64,000 nucleotides of DNA from Lutibacter sp. B1 (GTDB lineage Bacteria > Bacteroidota > Bacteroidia > Flavobacteriales > Flavobacteriaceae): the NCBI RefSeq assembly GCF_012524075.1, contig NZ_JAAZUI010000013.1, positions 1-64,000 on the forward strand. The letters are read 5' to 3'. The first letter of the stretch is position 1. Every line of letters starts with the position of its first letter. This document shows positions 8,651 through 19,130 of the stretch, piece after piece. The position numbers were made by a program, and so were the translations under genes. The notes under the pieces were generated by a model that had not been told where the DNA came from, ran no database searches, and saw nothing but the letters and a program-made list of their open reading frames with translations.

Positions 8651-8658
8651 TACATTTG
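8651..8658 (+). promoter_or_regulatory. Candidate -7 element of the DEAD-box helicase promoter
   Basis: TACATTTG fits the Bacteroidota -7 consensus TAnnTTTG and lies 21 bases before the ATG at 8679. The short AGAAGG at 8672-8677 could aid ribosome binding. A TTG triplet exists upstream, but its spacing is longer than usual. Confidence 0.5.
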
Positions 8659-8678
8659 CATTTTTATAAATAGAAGGC

Positions 8679-9797
8679 ATGTCAACATTTTTAGAACTGG
8701 GCGTTAGTAAACCATATATAAGCGCATTAAAAGAATTAGGAATTAAATTTCCAACCGATATTCAGGAAAAAACCATTCCTGTTTTATTGAATTCTAAAAC
8801 AGATTTTATCGGTTTAGCACAAACCGGTACCGGTAAAACTGTAGCTTTTGGTATTCCGGCACTAAATTCTATTGATGCAACTAAGCCTGTTATACAAGCA
8901 TTAATTTTAGCTCCAACCAGAGAATTAGCGCAACAAATAAAAAAACAACTGTTTAAATTTACCAAACACATTGAGAGTAAAATTTTTGTAGAAGGTGTTT
9001 ACGGAGGTGAGAAAATTGAAAAACAAATTTATGCACTAAAAAGAACAACACATGTAGTTGTTGCCACGCCAGGCAGGTTAATTGATTTAATTGAAAGGGG
9101 AGAAATAAATTTAAAACATATTTCTACATTAATACTTGATGAGGCTGACGAAATGTTGAGTATGGGTTTTAAACAAGATTTAAACAGAATTTTAAAATAT
9201 ACAAAAGGAGAAAAAAACACATGGCTGTTTTCTGCCACCATGCCCGAAGAAATAAAAAAAATTATTAAAACTTATATGGCTTCTAACGCTGTGAAGGTTG
9301 AAGTAAATAAAAATGATTTGGTAAATGCCAATATTACGCATCAATTTATTAAAACAGAAGTAAAAGATAAAGTAAACCTTTTAATTAAGTTACTGGAAAC
9401 AAGAGATTCTGATAGAGGTATAATTTTTTGCAGAACTAAAGCCGGAACCCAAAATTTAACTAAAACTTTAAAAGAAGAAGGATTCTCTGTAGAAGCTTTA
9501 GAAGGCGATATGCAACAAAGAGAAAGAGATAAAGTGATGCGTGCTTTTAAAAAAGGTACACTTCAAGTTTTAATTTCTACTGATGTTTCTGCCAGAGGTA
9601 TAGATGTAAATAATCTAGGTTTTATTATCCATCATCAATTACCGGAAAAATTAGAATATTATACGCATAGAAGCGGAAGAACCGCCAGAGCTGGAAAAAG
9701 AGGATATTCTATAGCATTAATAATTCCAAGTGAGTTACAGCGAATACATGAAATTCAAAAAGAATTGAATATTAAATTTATAGAAATTACTTCTTAA
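8679..9797 (+). CDS. DEAD-box ATP-dependent RNA helicase
   Basis: Two RecA-like domains. The Q motif is near residues 8-33, Walker A AQTGTGKT at 47-54, PTRELAQQ and TPGRL follow, the DEAD box is in LILDEADEML (about 150), then SAT, and HRSGRTARAGKRG in domain two. At 372 aa it has essentially only the helicase core. The long basic tails of DeaD or many RhlE proteins are missing, so its RNA target must come from the core or partners. It may act in ribosome assembly or cold-stress RNA unwinding. Its last 4 bases overlap the convergent asmA-like gene. Confidence 0.95.
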   Translation: MSTFLELGVSKPYISALKELGIKFPTDIQEKTIPVLLNSKTDFIGLAQTGTGKTVAFGIPALNSIDATKPVIQALILAPTRELAQQIKKQLFKFTKHIESKIFVEGVYGGEKIEKQIYALKRTTHVVVATPGRLIDLIERGEINLKHISTLILDEADEMLSMGFKQDLNRILKYTKGEKNTWLFSATMPEEIKKIIKTYMASNAVKVEVNKNDLVNANITHQFIKTEVKDKVNLLIKLLETRDSDRGIIFCRTKAGTQNLTKTLKEEGFSVEALEGDMQQRERDKVMRAFKKGTLQVLISTDVSARGIDVNNLGFIIHHQLPEKLEYYTHRSGRTARAGKRGYSIALIIPSELQRIHEIQKELNIKFIEITS

Positions 9798-12388
9798 GAG
9801 TTTTTACGAATTTCCCTTTTTTGTTTTCTGAGCTCCTTTTTGTTAGCCTTTCTAAGTTTTCTTTCGTTTTTATGGTCAGATTTATATTCGTTAAGTATAT
9901 CCTTTTCCTTATATAATTTTTTATTAGTAAGGTGTAATGTGTATTTTAAATCGTTTTCTTCAGTACTTTTTACTTCAACAAAAACCTTTTTTCCTGCATT
10001 TATATATCCTTGTTTATCGGGTATATTTATAAGGTCTCTATTTTTTAAATTAGCCAATGGAATAGAAACCCAAATACTGGTATTGTTACCATAATCTAAA
10101 TATCCTTCAACAAAAAGATCAAAAGCTGTTGATCTAATTTCCATTTGAGGGATTTCAATAGTATTGTTTTTAATATAAACAGTGTTAGAAATTGGAGCAA
10201 ATCGAATATCTTCAAATCGTTCTTTCTTAAAAATTATATTTCCTATTTTTTGTAGTGGTTCAAAACCATTTATTTGTGCATTTTCAAGTGTAAAATTGAA
10301 TTCTCCTTTTAACGATTTGTTATCCAATCCTGTAGCGTCATTTATTATACCTTTTAAGTTTGAATTAATGGTAATTTGGCCTTCTAATTTTTCTGTTTTT
10401 TGAAGTTCTGAAAGATTTAAATAATTAAAATCTCTCATTAATTTACCTAAATCTAATTTTTCTGTAGTAAAAGTTAAATTGAAAAAAGTTTCGTCTAATT
10501 TTGAAAGATCTATATAACCATTAAGATTAACTTTTCCTTTATCGTATGTAAATCCGGTATTTATTAAACGTATTTTATCTTCACCATCAAAATTGATTTT
10601 TGTTTTAAGTACTTTGGCAGAAAAATTATTGTACAAACACGAATCAATGGCTAAAAACAAGCTCGGATTAAATTTTGTGTAAATACCACTCAGTGTTTCT
10701 TTTAATGCTTTTACTGATTTATTTCCGGGTTTCTCTTTTTTTGTATCATTGTTAGATTTTTCAAGGGTTTCGAAAATTTTCATAAAATCATTCCAAATCA
10801 TTTTTTCTGAATAAATATTTAATTCAGAAGAAACAATATCTTTCTGATTGCTGAATAATAATGATGTAAAATTATTCAGTTTCCCCGAAAAATTAATGTG
10901 TTCATCATTTTCAATAGGAATTTTAAGTGTTTTCAGATTTGCATTTTTGTTTGAAAGTTCAAGTTCTAAATTATCAATTGCTAAAGTTACATTTGTAGGT
11001 TTATAAAAAACATTACTGTTGCTTAGCTTTAAATTTGTATTTGTAGCCAATAAAACATCGTTTAATGATGTTATTGGTCCGTTATATTGTGTGTTTAAAT
11101 TAAAAGTTCCATTCTTAAAAAAGAATGCTTCATTTTTAAATAATTCATTAAACTTTTCCGGATTTCCTTTAGCATTAAGAGCAAAATTTGCAGTTGTTTG
11201 ATTTTCAAATGTTGATAAATTTGAGTTTTTAAGAGTAAAATCAATTTGATTGTAAGTTCCGTTTATAGAGTCGAAAGTAATTTTAAGGTTCTTTTTATTT
11301 TCTGAAAAAGCTCTTTCATCAGTATAAATTCTATTAACAAAATCACCTTTAAAAGAAAAATTATTAATTTGAATGCTGTCTTTTATTTTTAAGGTATTGT
11401 TTTGAGTATTAAATTTTATTTTAACCAAAGGGTTACTGCCATATGCAAAACTACCTTGTAACGTGGTATAAGTATAAAATGGCTTTTTAAGGTCAAAAGA
11501 GCGTAATTTCTTTTGAATATTTTGAGAAATAAGTTTTATGGTAGGTGTATATTTCGCTTTATTATTTTCAAGAACAAAAGAGAAAGTACCGGAATCTTTA
11601 GTATTTATATCTGCCTTAACTTTAAAAAGCTGTTCATCTATTTTAAGATTAAAAAAAGGTATCGTAACTGTATTTTTAGATGAATTTAACGTATAATTAA
11701 ATGTTCCGTTTACATTGGCATTATTAAAAAAAGTTCCGTTAGCAAGGTTAAGTCCCATTTCATTCATCAAAATATCCATTTTAGCAGTTCCTGAAATAAT
11801 GGAATCATTAAAAGAAATTTGTGTATTCAATTTGTTTATATAAGCGTTACTTCTTTTATTTTTTTTGAAGTTGAGAATAGCAGTTTTAAAATCTTTTATA
11901 GAAATTTTTACGTTATTTTTAGAAAGCAAGAACTGTTCTTTAAAAGGATTTTCTGTTGAAGTTGTTTTATTTTTTAATTGGAATACATTTAAATTGCTGT
12001 ATCCGTTTGAAAGAAGCAAAGATGAAAACTCACCATTTTCGATAATAAACTTTTTAAATTGAATTTCTTTTTGCAGCAATTCTTTAACTGAAACCACACA
12101 GTTAATTTTCTCAGCTTTAAGTGTAGTGTACTTATGTTCAGTATACAGTGAATCTATCAGGATAATATTTTTCACTTTTATTGAAACTGACGGAAAATTA
12201 TCAAGAGTATTTATAGAAACATCATCAAAAGAGATAGTTCCATAATAATTATCATTGTACGCTTTTTCCAGTCTGTTTAAAATATCTTCTTTATGATTGC
12301 TCAAGTAATATGTTACACTTGCATAAAACACAATTACTAAAATAAGTAGTGCTAAAAGTATTTTAAAGGTAATTTTTAGAGCTTTCAA
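9794..12388 (-). CDS. AsmA-family protein
   Basis: An 864-aa protein with one N-terminal membrane anchor (residues about 6-28, LKITFKILLALLILVIVFYA), followed by a very long periplasmic region rich in beta strands. A C-terminal AsmA-type section includes LEGQITINSNLKG and the final NIPDKQGYINAG. It ends in a highly basic tail (ERKLRKANKKELRKQKR). AsmA-like proteins belong to the repeating-beta-groove/chorein group linked to phospholipid transport to, and integrity of, the outer membrane. Monocistronic; a 307-base AT-rich spacer lies upstream. Confidence 0.87.
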   Translation of the reverse strand: MKALKITFKILLALLILVIVFYASVTYYLSNHKEDILNRLEKAYNDNYYGTISFDDVSINTLDNFPSVSIKVKNIILIDSLYTEHKYTTLKAEKINCVVSVKELLQKEIQFKKFIIENGEFSSLLLSNGYSNLNVFQLKNKTTSTENPFKEQFLLSKNNVKISIKDFKTAILNFKKNKRSNAYINKLNTQISFNDSIISGTAKMDILMNEMGLNLANGTFFNNANVNGTFNYTLNSSKNTVTIPFFNLKIDEQLFKVKADINTKDSGTFSFVLENNKAKYTPTIKLISQNIQKKLRSFDLKKPFYTYTTLQGSFAYGSNPLVKIKFNTQNNTLKIKDSIQINNFSFKGDFVNRIYTDERAFSENKKNLKITFDSINGTYNQIDFTLKNSNLSTFENQTTANFALNAKGNPEKFNELFKNEAFFFKNGTFNLNTQYNGPITSLNDVLLATNTNLKLSNSNVFYKPTNVTLAIDNLELELSNKNANLKTLKIPIENDEHINFSGKLNNFTSLLFSNQKDIVSSELNIYSEKMIWNDFMKIFETLEKSNNDTKKEKPGNKSVKALKETLSGIYTKFNPSLFLAIDSCLYNNFSAKVLKTKINFDGEDKIRLINTGFTYDKGKVNLNGYIDLSKLDETFFNLTFTTEKLDLGKLMRDFNYLNLSELQKTEKLEGQITINSNLKGIINDATGLDNKSLKGEFNFTLENAQINGFEPLQKIGNIIFKKERFEDIRFAPISNTVYIKNNTIEIPQMEIRSTAFDLFVEGYLDYGNNTSIWVSIPLANLKNRDLINIPDKQGYINAGKKVFVEVKSTEENDLKYTLHLTNKKLYKEKDILNEYKSDHKNERKLRKANKKELRKQKREIRKNS

Positions 12389-12695
12389 AATAAGTTAATT
12401 CATTTAAATTAGTGGGTATACCTATACCTTATAAGTATGCTAAATTTTTTAACAGCTTGTTTTTTAATTAATAAATCTACAAATAATACAATAACTAATA
12501 TTAAAGTTTTAATTATAAAATAATTAAATTCACCTAAAATCAATTAATTTACATAATAATTATTCGTAAAAATAGCAATTGTTATTTTTACCACAAACAT
12601 AACTGTAATTTGAAAAAATAATGTGATATGATATATATCATTTCAAAAATATTTTCATTAGGTTAAATTTAAATGAATAATAAAATTTTGGCGTT
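12389..12695. other. AT-rich divergent spacer with a palindrome
   Basis: This 307-base stretch has no credible gene. It separates the minus-strand asmA-like gene from the plus-strand sigma-like gene and should hold both promoters. The 14-base perfect palindrome ATGATATATATCAT at 12628-12641, about 55 bases before the sigma-like ATG, is a possible operator. Palindromes made only of A/T steps arise by chance fairly easily in such DNA. Confidence 0.4.
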
Positions 12696-13376
12696 ATGAA
12701 AACTGTAGATAATAATAATTTTGGTAAAAAAGTTTTAAAAACAGTTCCATATTTACAACCTTATGTAAAGCATAGATTATATACTGCAGAAATTTTAGGT
12801 GTTATTCCAAAAAATATGTATAAAAGCAATGGAGTTATTGATGATGCTATTGTTCAGTTATATGAAGAATATAAAGGAGATTTTAATAAAGGAAGTTCAT
12901 TAAAATTAGAACTATTTACTTTAGTGAGTAATCGTTTAGATGAAATTTTTAAAAAAGAAGAATTTCATAAAAAAACACTAAGCATAAGTGAAATATTAAA
13001 TAATGAGCTAGAACAATTAGATGAAAAATTTGAAACAGATTTAGATTGGGATTTGCTAATGGTAGATGAATTAGATGATATTTCATACCACCAAGAAGAT
13101 ATGAAAACACCAATTCTTTTATATAATAATGCTGAAGAAAATATTATTAAATCTTTAGAAATATATAGCGAAAAAGATGGTTTAAATCAAAAAAACCGAA
13201 TGATTTTGAATAAAATATATAGTTGGTTGCCTTTTGAAACTTCTAATTTAATAGACCTTTATGTTTTTGGAAACTTAAACTTTAACGAAATTGCCCAAAT
13301 AAAAAAAGTAGATGTTAGAGATGTTGAAAGTGTAATTGTTAAAGTTCAAAAAAGTTTTAGAAAAAATTTAAATTAA
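12696..13376 (+). CDS. Sigma-70-like factor of flavobacterial type (tentative)
   Basis: An acidic 226-aa protein without transmembrane segments or a signal peptide. Residues about 10-100 are mostly helical (LQPYVKHRLYTAEILGVIPKN). The last 50 residues (LPFETSNLIDLYVFGNLNFNEIAQIKKVDVRDVE) look like sigma region 4: a helix-turn-helix following a conserved length-setting helix. The middle part, with several Asp/Glu runs, does not match a normal ECF linker. I recall similar flavobacterial proteins being annotated as sigma factors, but the resemblance is weak. If it is not a sigma factor, it is a conserved hypothetical protein. Confidence 0.5.
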   Translation: MKTVDNNNFGKKVLKTVPYLQPYVKHRLYTAEILGVIPKNMYKSNGVIDDAIVQLYEEYKGDFNKGSSLKLELFTLVSNRLDEIFKKEEFHKKTLSISEILNNELEQLDEKFETDLDWDLLMVDELDDISYHQEDMKTPILLYNNAEENIIKSLEIYSEKDGLNQKNRMILNKIYSWLPFETSNLIDLYVFGNLNFNEIAQIKKVDVRDVESVIVKVQKSFRKNLN

Positions 13377-13459
13377 AATTTCACTTCCGGTAATATTAAT
13401 TAAAAGCTAAATTTCACTTTAAACAATTGTATATATCTTAAATATCTTATATTTAATGA

Positions 13460-13648
13460 TGTAATCCTGGTTGGGATGAAAACGCCAATAATATTGAAAC
13501 ATTTACCGATATAAGAGAAATTTAAAATAAGTTAAAAAAGAAAGGTGTTAAGTTAGAGAATGAAGTAGATGAAACAACTACAGGTCCTGCAAGTTTTGTT
13601 ATCTCAGACCCCGATGGAAATGTAATATTGATTGATCAACACGTATAA
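13460..13648 (+). pseudogene. VOC/glyoxalase family remnant
   Basis: In one frame the DNA reads CNPGWDENANNIETFTDIRE, then a TAA stop at 13523-13525, then NKLKKKGVKLENEVDE and TTTGPASFVISDPDGNVILI ending at TAA 13646-13648. The segment ending SDPDGNVILIDQHV is typical of the C-terminus of vicinal-oxygen-chelate (glyoxalase/bleomycin-resistance-like) proteins. The N-terminal half is missing and one in-frame stop interrupts the rest, so this is a decayed gene. Confidence 0.8.
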
Positions 13649-13716
13649 TGCCATATTTATTTTTTTGGCTATTTGTTTTGTAAAAAAAGTTATTTTTACT
13701 GCCTAATTTATTACTA

Positions 13717-14604
13717 ATGACAAACAAAAAATATAAAATAGCTGTTATACAACTTAACCTTAATAACAAACCTGAAAACAATTTAAAAAAATGTTTAAAA
13801 TGGGTAAGAGAGGCTGCAAATAAAGGCGCTGAAGTAATTTCGTTACCCGAACTTTACAGTAGTCATTATTTCTGTCAGAGTGAAGATGTTGATAACTTTG
13901 CTTTCGCTGAACCTTTGTATAGTACATCATTTATAGCTTTTAGTAAATTGGCAAAAGAACTTGGAGTAGTTATTATAGTTCCTTTCTTCGAAAAAAGAAT
14001 GGCCGGCATTTATCATAATAGTGCTTATATTATAGATACCGATGGAAGTGAAGCAGGTTTATACAGAAAAATGCACATACCGGACGATCCTCATTTTTAT
14101 GAAAAATTCTATTTTACACCGGGAGATATTGGTTTTAAAACATTTCCAACAAAAAAAGGAAAAATTGGTACGCTTATTTGTTGGGATCAATGGTATCCTG
14201 AAGCTGCACGTTTAACAGCTTTACAAGGTGCTGAAGTATTATTTTATCCAACAGCAATTGGATGGCATCCTCAAGAAAAAGAGCAATATGGAGAAAATCA
14301 GCATGGTGCATGGATGAATGTTATGAAAGGACATGCGGTTGCCAATGGAGTTTATGTTGCTGCGGCAAACAGAATTGGATTGGAAAAATATATACCAAAT
14401 ACAGCAGGTATTCAGTTTTGGGGATCTTCATTTATTGCTGGACCACAAGGTGAAATTTTAGCACAAGCTTCGCATGATAAAGAAGAAATTTTAATTGCTG
14501 AAGTTGATTTAGATTTACAAGAAAACGTACGTCAAAATTGGCCTTTCTTTAGAGATAGAAGAATTGATGCCTTTGGCGACCTAACAAAAAGAGCGATAGA
14601 CTAA
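13717..14604 (+). CDS. aguB: N-carbamoylputrescine amidase
   Basis: Nitrilase-superfamily hydrolase that converts N-carbamoylputrescine to putrescine, CO2 and ammonia. The catalytic Glu-Lys-Cys triad is visible in SLPELYSS, YRKMHIPDD and LICWDQWYPEA. The 295-aa length and the PDDPHFYEKFYFTPGD segment fit AguB rather than other nitrilase branches. The agmatine deiminase gene follows after 5 bases, so substrate and product are linked in one operon. Together they make putrescine from agmatine without urease or agmatinase. Confidence 0.95.
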   Translation: MTNKKYKIAVIQLNLNNKPENNLKKCLKWVREAANKGAEVISLPELYSSHYFCQSEDVDNFAFAEPLYSTSFIAFSKLAKELGVVIIVPFFEKRMAGIYHNSAYIIDTDGSEAGLYRKMHIPDDPHFYEKFYFTPGDIGFKTFPTKKGKIGTLICWDQWYPEAARLTALQGAEVLFYPTAIGWHPQEKEQYGENQHGAWMNVMKGHAVANGVYVAAANRIGLEKYIPNTAGIQFWGSSFIAGPQGEILAQASHDKEEILIAEVDLDLQENVRQNWPFFRDRRIDAFGDLTKRAID

Positions 14605-14609
14605 TAATT

Positions 14610-15650
14610 ATGAAAACTACTAACAGAAGATTTCCTGCAGAATGGGAAAAGCAACAGGGTATTTTACTTTGTTTTCCTCATAATGGTAATGATTGGCCCG
14701 GAAAATATAAAGCAATACAATGGGCTTTTGTTGAGTATATAAAAAAAATAGCCTCTTTTGAGCAAGTATTTTTAGTGGTTGCCAATGAAAAATTAAAAGA
14801 AAAAGTAATCAGCATGCTTGATATGGCTCATGTAAATCTTAACAATGTATCATTCATCATTCAAAAAACAAACAGAAGCTGGATGCGAGATTCCGGCCCT
14901 ATAATTGTTAAAAATGGAAATAACCTAGAAGCTCTCAATTTTAATTTTAATGGTTGGGCAAAGTATAAAAATTACAAATTAGATAAAGTTGTTCCATTAA
15001 AAGTGGCTAATTTTTTAAATATACCTTTAACTCAGGCTGTTTATAAAGGGAAGCCGGTTGTTTTAGAAGGAGGTGCTATTGATGTTAATGGAAAAGGTAC
15101 ACTAATAACTTCTGAAGAATGTTTATTGCATCCAACAATTCAAGTAAGAAATCAGGGATTTACAAAGCAAGATTATGAAGAAATATTTAAAGAATATTTA
15201 GGAATTACCAATGTTATTTGGGTTGGAAATGGAATTGAAGGTGATGATACGCATGGACATATTGATGATTTATGCCGATTTGTAAATGAAGACACTATTA
15301 TAACAGTTGTTGAAGAAGATAAAAGCGATAGTAATTACAAAGCTTTACAGGAAAATTTAGACAGATTGAAGAAAGCGACGTTAGAGAATGGTAAATCTCC
15401 AAAAATAGTTACACTGCCAATGCCTAAACGTTTGGATTTTGATGAATTGAGAATTCCGGCAAGTTATGCTAATTTTTTAATTTTAAATAATTGTGTACTT
15501 GTACCTATGTTCAACGACTCTAATGACAGAATTGCTTTGAATATTATTGCAGATTGTTTTCCAAACAGAGAAGTTATTGGTATTAGTGCTATTGATTTAA
15601 TATGGGGATTTGGAACTTTACATTGCTTAAGCCAACAAATACCGGAATAA
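14610..15650 (+). CDS. aguA: Agmatine deiminase
   Basis: Guanidine-modifying enzyme of the pentein fold, hydrolysing agmatine to N-carbamoylputrescine and ammonia. Active-site landmarks are WMRDSGPI, LEGGAIDVNGKG, GDDTHGHIDD with the catalytic His, and the nucleophile Cys339 in FGTLHCLSQQ near the C-terminus. The 346-aa length is typical. It is placed between aguB (5 bases upstream) and an SDR gene (22 bases downstream), consistent with an operon. Confidence 0.96.
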   Translation: MKTTNRRFPAEWEKQQGILLCFPHNGNDWPGKYKAIQWAFVEYIKKIASFEQVFLVVANEKLKEKVISMLDMAHVNLNNVSFIIQKTNRSWMRDSGPIIVKNGNNLEALNFNFNGWAKYKNYKLDKVVPLKVANFLNIPLTQAVYKGKPVVLEGGAIDVNGKGTLITSEECLLHPTIQVRNQGFTKQDYEEIFKEYLGITNVIWVGNGIEGDDTHGHIDDLCRFVNEDTIITVVEEDKSDSNYKALQENLDRLKKATLENGKSPKIVTLPMPKRLDFDELRIPASYANFLILNNCVLVPMFNDSNDRIALNIIADCFPNREVIGISAIDLIWGFGTLHCLSQQIPE

Positions 15651-15672
15651 ATAAAACAAAAGAAATTTTAAA

Positions 15673-16389
15673 ATGAAATCATTAAAAGGTAAAAATGCTC
15701 TAATAACAGGAGCCGGAAAAGGAATAGGAAAAGCAATAGCTATAGCTTTAGCTGAAGAAGGTGCTAACGTAGTACTTCTTGCACGTACTGAAAAAGACAT
15801 AGAAGGTGTTGCTGAAGAAGCTCGAGCTTTAGGAGTAAATACTATGGCAACTGTTGCAGATGTATCAAATATAGAAGCAGTAAATGCTGCAGCTTCTAAA
15901 ATACATGAAGCTATGGGTAACATTGATATTTTAATTAATAATGCAGGAATAGGAAGATTTGGTAAATTTATGGAACTTGAACCGGAAGAATGGGAACAGG
16001 TTATCAAAGTAAATCTTTTGGGAACTTATTATGTAACCCGAGCATTTCTTCCAAAAATGATAGAACAAAAATCCGGAGATATTATAAATGTATCTTCAAC
16101 TGCAGGTATTAGAGGTGGAGCAGTTACAAGTGCTTATAGTGCTTCAAAATTTGCAGTGTTAGGATTAACTGAATCTTTAATGCAGGAAGTAAGAAAGCAT
16201 AATATTAGAGTTACTGCTTTAACGCCAAGCACCGTTGCAACTGATATGGCGATAGAATTAAAACTAACAGACGGAAACCCTGAAAAAGTGATGCAAGTTG
16301 AAGATATTTCAGAGATAGTAATTTCATTATTAAAATTACCGGGAAGAGTGTTTATAAAAGATGTAAGTATTTGGTCTACAAATCCGTAA
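15673..16389 (+). CDS. SDR-family NAD(P)-dependent oxidoreductase (FabG-like)
   Basis: Classical short-chain dehydrogenase of 238 aa. It has the glycine-rich dinucleotide motif TGAGKGIG near residues 11-18, NNAG (about 90), the catalytic Ser in NVSSTAG and the YSASK active-site pair. Many relatives are annotated 3-ketoacyl-ACP reductases, but its position behind aguBA gives no fatty-acid context and the substrate is open. Followed by a hairpin terminator, so it is probably the last gene of the aguBA transcript. Confidence 0.9.
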   Translation: MKSLKGKNALITGAGKGIGKAIAIALAEEGANVVLLARTEKDIEGVAEEARALGVNTMATVADVSNIEAVNAAASKIHEAMGNIDILINNAGIGRFGKFMELEPEEWEQVIKVNLLGTYYVTRAFLPKMIEQKSGDIINVSSTAGIRGGAVTSAYSASKFAVLGLTESLMQEVRKHNIRVTALTPSTVATDMAIELKLTDGNPEKVMQVEDISEIVISLLKLPGRVFIKDVSIWSTNP

Positions 16390-16415
16390 TTTAAAATTTT
16401 AAATATAAAGTGTAT

Positions 16416-16452
16416 AAAAAATCAGTCTATTTTAAATAAGACTGATTTTTTT
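16416..16452 (+). terminator. Terminator after the aguBA-SDR operon
   Basis: The stem AAATCAGTCT/AGACTGATTT with an 11-base loop and a T-run follows the SDR stop by about 30 bases. Confidence 0.8.
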
Positions 16453-16599
16453 ATTTTAAAATATGTAATAAAAATCGAAAAAATATGCTATTAAAACTCA
16501 TATATCTTTGATTTTATACTTAAATTTGGCGCAATTAATTTTTCAATAAAATCACCTTCTTAAATAAAAGCGAAAAAATAATTAATTAAAACACAAACT

Positions 16600-19038
16600 A
16601 TGAGATTTGGACATTTTGACGATCAACAACGCGAATACGTCATAACAAACCCAAAAACACCTTACCCTTGGATCAATTATTTAGGAAATGAAGATTTTTT
16701 CTCATTAATTTCAAATACAGCAGGTGGTTATACTTTTTATAAAGACGCAAAATTTCGTCGATTAACTCGTTACAGATATAATAATGTTCCTACCGATGCA
16801 GGAGGTAGATATTTTTATATAAAAGATGGCGATACAGCATGGTCTCCAGGATGGAAACCTATGAAAACCCCATTAGACAAATACGAATGCAGGCATGGGA
16901 TGAATTACACCACAATTGAAGGTGTAAAAGATGGCGTTTCTGCAAAAGTATTATTTTTTGTGCCACTTAAAACGTGGGCTGAAGTTCAAAAATTAACCCT
17001 AACTAACTATAGTGATAACGTAAAAAAACTTAAAGTTTTTTCATTTGCTGAATGGGCACTTTGGAATGCGGCAGCCGATATGGAAAATTTTCAGCGAAAT
17101 TTTTCTACCGGAGAAGTTGAAATAGAAGATTCAGTAATTTATCACAAAACAGAATATAAAGAGCGTCGTAATCATTATGCGTATTATTCGGTTAATACTG
17201 ATATACAAGGCTTTGATACTGACAGAGAATCCTTTTTTGGATTATACAATGGTTTTGATGAACCTCAGGTGGTAGAAAAAGGAGCACCATCTATGAGTGA
17301 AGCTCATGGTTGGTCACCAATTGCATCACATTATATTGAAATTGAATTGCAACCCGGAGAATCTAAAGATCTTGTTTTTGTTTTAGGTTATGTGGAAAAT
17401 GAAGATGATGAAAAGTGGGAATCAAAAAATATAATCAATAAAACTAAAGCAAAAGCTACAATTCAAAAGTTTGATACAGTTGAAAAAGTAGATGCTGCTT
17501 TAGCAGAATTGCGTACCTATTGGGATAATTTATTAAGTGTTTATTCAGTAAAATCAAGTGAAGAAAAACTTGACAGAATGGTAAATATTTGGAATCAATA
17601 CCAATGTATGATTACGTTCTGTTTTTCTCGTTCTGCTTCATTTTTTGAAAGTGGTATAGGTCGCGGAATGGGCTTTAGAGATTCAAACCAAGATTTAATA
17701 GGTTTTGTACATCAAATTCCTGAACGTGCTCGAGAACGTATTATCGATATTGCTTCAACACAATTTCCTGATGGAGGATGTTACCATCAATATCAGCCTT
17801 TAACCAAAAAAGGAAATAACGATATTGGAGGAGGATTTAATGATGATCCAATGTGGTTAATACTGGGAACCGTTAGTTACATTAAAGAATCGGGTGATTT
17901 TAGTATTCTTGATGAAATGGTGCCTTTTGATAATGATATGAGTATTGCTAAAACGTTATTCGGTCATTTAACTGTTTCGTTTGATCATGTTGTAAACAAT
18001 TTAGGTCCTCACGGATTACCTTTAATTGGTAGAGCAGACTGGAATGACTGTTTAAACTTAAACTGTTTTTCAAACGATCCAAATGAGTCTTTTCAAACTA
18101 CTGAAAATCAATCGGAAGGTACAAAAGCAGAATCATTAATGATAGCAGGACTTTTTGTGGTTTATGGAAAAGAATACGTTACGCTTTGTGAACGATTGGG
18201 TAATACCAAAGAAGCCAAAAGAGCTCAGGTACATGTTGATGAAATGGTTAGCGCCATTAAAAAACATGGTTGGGATGGTGAATGGTTTTTAAGAGCTTAC
18301 GATTACTACGGAAATAAAATTGGAAGTGACGAAAATGAAGAGGGGAAAATATTTATAGAATCTAACGGATGGTGTACCATGGCCGGTATTGGAAAAGAAG
18401 AGGGCTTGGTTGAAAAGGCATTAGATTCTGTTAAAGAACGCTTAGATTGTGAATATGGAATTGTATTAAACAATCCTGCTTTTACAAAATATTATGTTGA
18501 ATATGGTGAAATATCAACATATCCTCCAGGATATAAAGAAAATGCAGGTATATTCTGTCACAATAATCCTTGGATAATTATTGGAGAAACTGAAATTGGA
18601 AGAGGAGATCAGGCGTGGGAATATTTCAGAAAGATTTGTCCGTCTTATTTAGAAGATATCAGCGAGTTGCACAGAACAGAACCTTATGTTTATGCACAAA
18701 TGATTGCCGGTAAAGATGCTTATAAACCCGGTGAAGCAAAAAACTCGTGGTTAACAGGTACTGCGTCTTGGAATTTTTACACAATTAGCCAATATATTTT
18801 AGGAATTCAACCGGATTATGATGGTTTAAAAATTGAACCTTGTATTCCAAAAGAATGGAAAGGCTATGAAATTACTCGTAAATTCCGTGGAGCTACATAC
18901 AATATTAAAGTTGTTAATGAAAACCATGTAAATAAAGGAGTTTCTAAAGTAATTATTGATGGTAAAGAGCAAACTTCAAACATACTTCCAATTTTTGGAG
19001 ATGGAAAAATCCATAATGTAGAAGTAATTTTAGGATAA
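16600..19038 (+). CDS. Cellobiose phosphorylase (GH94)
   Basis: An 812-aa inverting phosphorylase that cleaves cellobiose with phosphate into glucose 1-phosphate and glucose in the cytosol. The N-terminal beta-sandwich begins [14 protein letters not shown] and carries [14 protein letters not shown] and [10 protein letters not shown], matching known cellobiose phosphorylases closely. The (alpha/alpha)6 barrel holds [23 protein letters not shown] and RADWNDCLN, in which Asp483 aligns with the expected general acid. No signal peptide is present. The length is close to the about 820 aa of characterised enzymes, which argues against the much longer NdvB type. A cellobiose importer is not encoded nearby. 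Confidence 0.93.
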   Translation: MRFGHFDDQQREYVITNPKTPYPWINYLGNEDFFSLISNTAGGYTFYKDAKFRRLTRYRYNNVPTDAGGRYFYIKDGDTAWSPGWKPMKTPLDKYECRHGMNYTTIEGVKDGVSAKVLFFVPLKTWAEVQKLTLTNYSDNVKKLKVFSFAEWALWNAAADMENFQRNFSTGEVEIEDSVIYHKTEYKERRNHYAYYSVNTDIQGFDTDRESFFGLYNGFDEPQVVEKGAPSMSEAHGWSPIASHYIEIELQPGESKDLVFVLGYVENEDDEKWESKNIINKTKAKATIQKFDTVEKVDAALAELRTYWDNLLSVYSVKSSEEKLDRMVNIWNQYQCMITFCFSRSASFFESGIGRGMGFRDSNQDLIGFVHQIPERARERIIDIASTQFPDGGCYHQYQPLTKKGNNDIGGGFNDDPMWLILGTVSYIKESGDFSILDEMVPFDNDMSIAKTLFGHLTVSFDHVVNNLGPHGLPLIGRADWNDCLNLNCFSNDPNESFQTTENQSEGTKAESLMIAGLFVVYGKEYVTLCERLGNTKEAKRAQVHVDEMVSAIKKHGWDGEWFLRAYDYYGNKIGSDENEEGKIFIESNGWCTMAGIGKEEGLVEKALDSVKERLDCEYGIVLNNPAFTKYYVEYGEISTYPPGYKENAGIFCHNNPWIIIGETEIGRGDQAWEYFRKICPSYLEDISELHRTEPYVYAQMIAGKDAYKPGEAKNSWLTGTASWNFYTISQYILGIQPDYDGLKIEPCIPKEWKGYEITRKFRGATYNIKVVNENHVNKGVSKVIIDGKEQTSNILPIFGDGKIHNVEVILG

Positions 19039-19055
19039 AATAGCAAGTTAAACAG

Positions 19056-19092
19056 AAATAAAAAGAAGCACATTTGTGCTTCTTTTTATTTA
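19056..19092. terminator. Bidirectional terminator between cellobiose phosphorylase and GH15 genes
   Basis: AAGAAGCACA/TGTGCTTCTT stem with a very short loop, A-run on the left and T-run on the right. It lies between two convergent genes and can serve both. Confidence 0.8.
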
Positions 19093-19130
19093 TTAGGTGT
19101 AATAGAGTAGGTAGAGGTTAAGTTTGTAAT

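Noticed and set aside
13599-13781. Minus-strand 60-codon frame across the VOC remnant
   Set aside because: Overlaps a recognisable decayed coding segment and the promoter of aguB, without any family motif.
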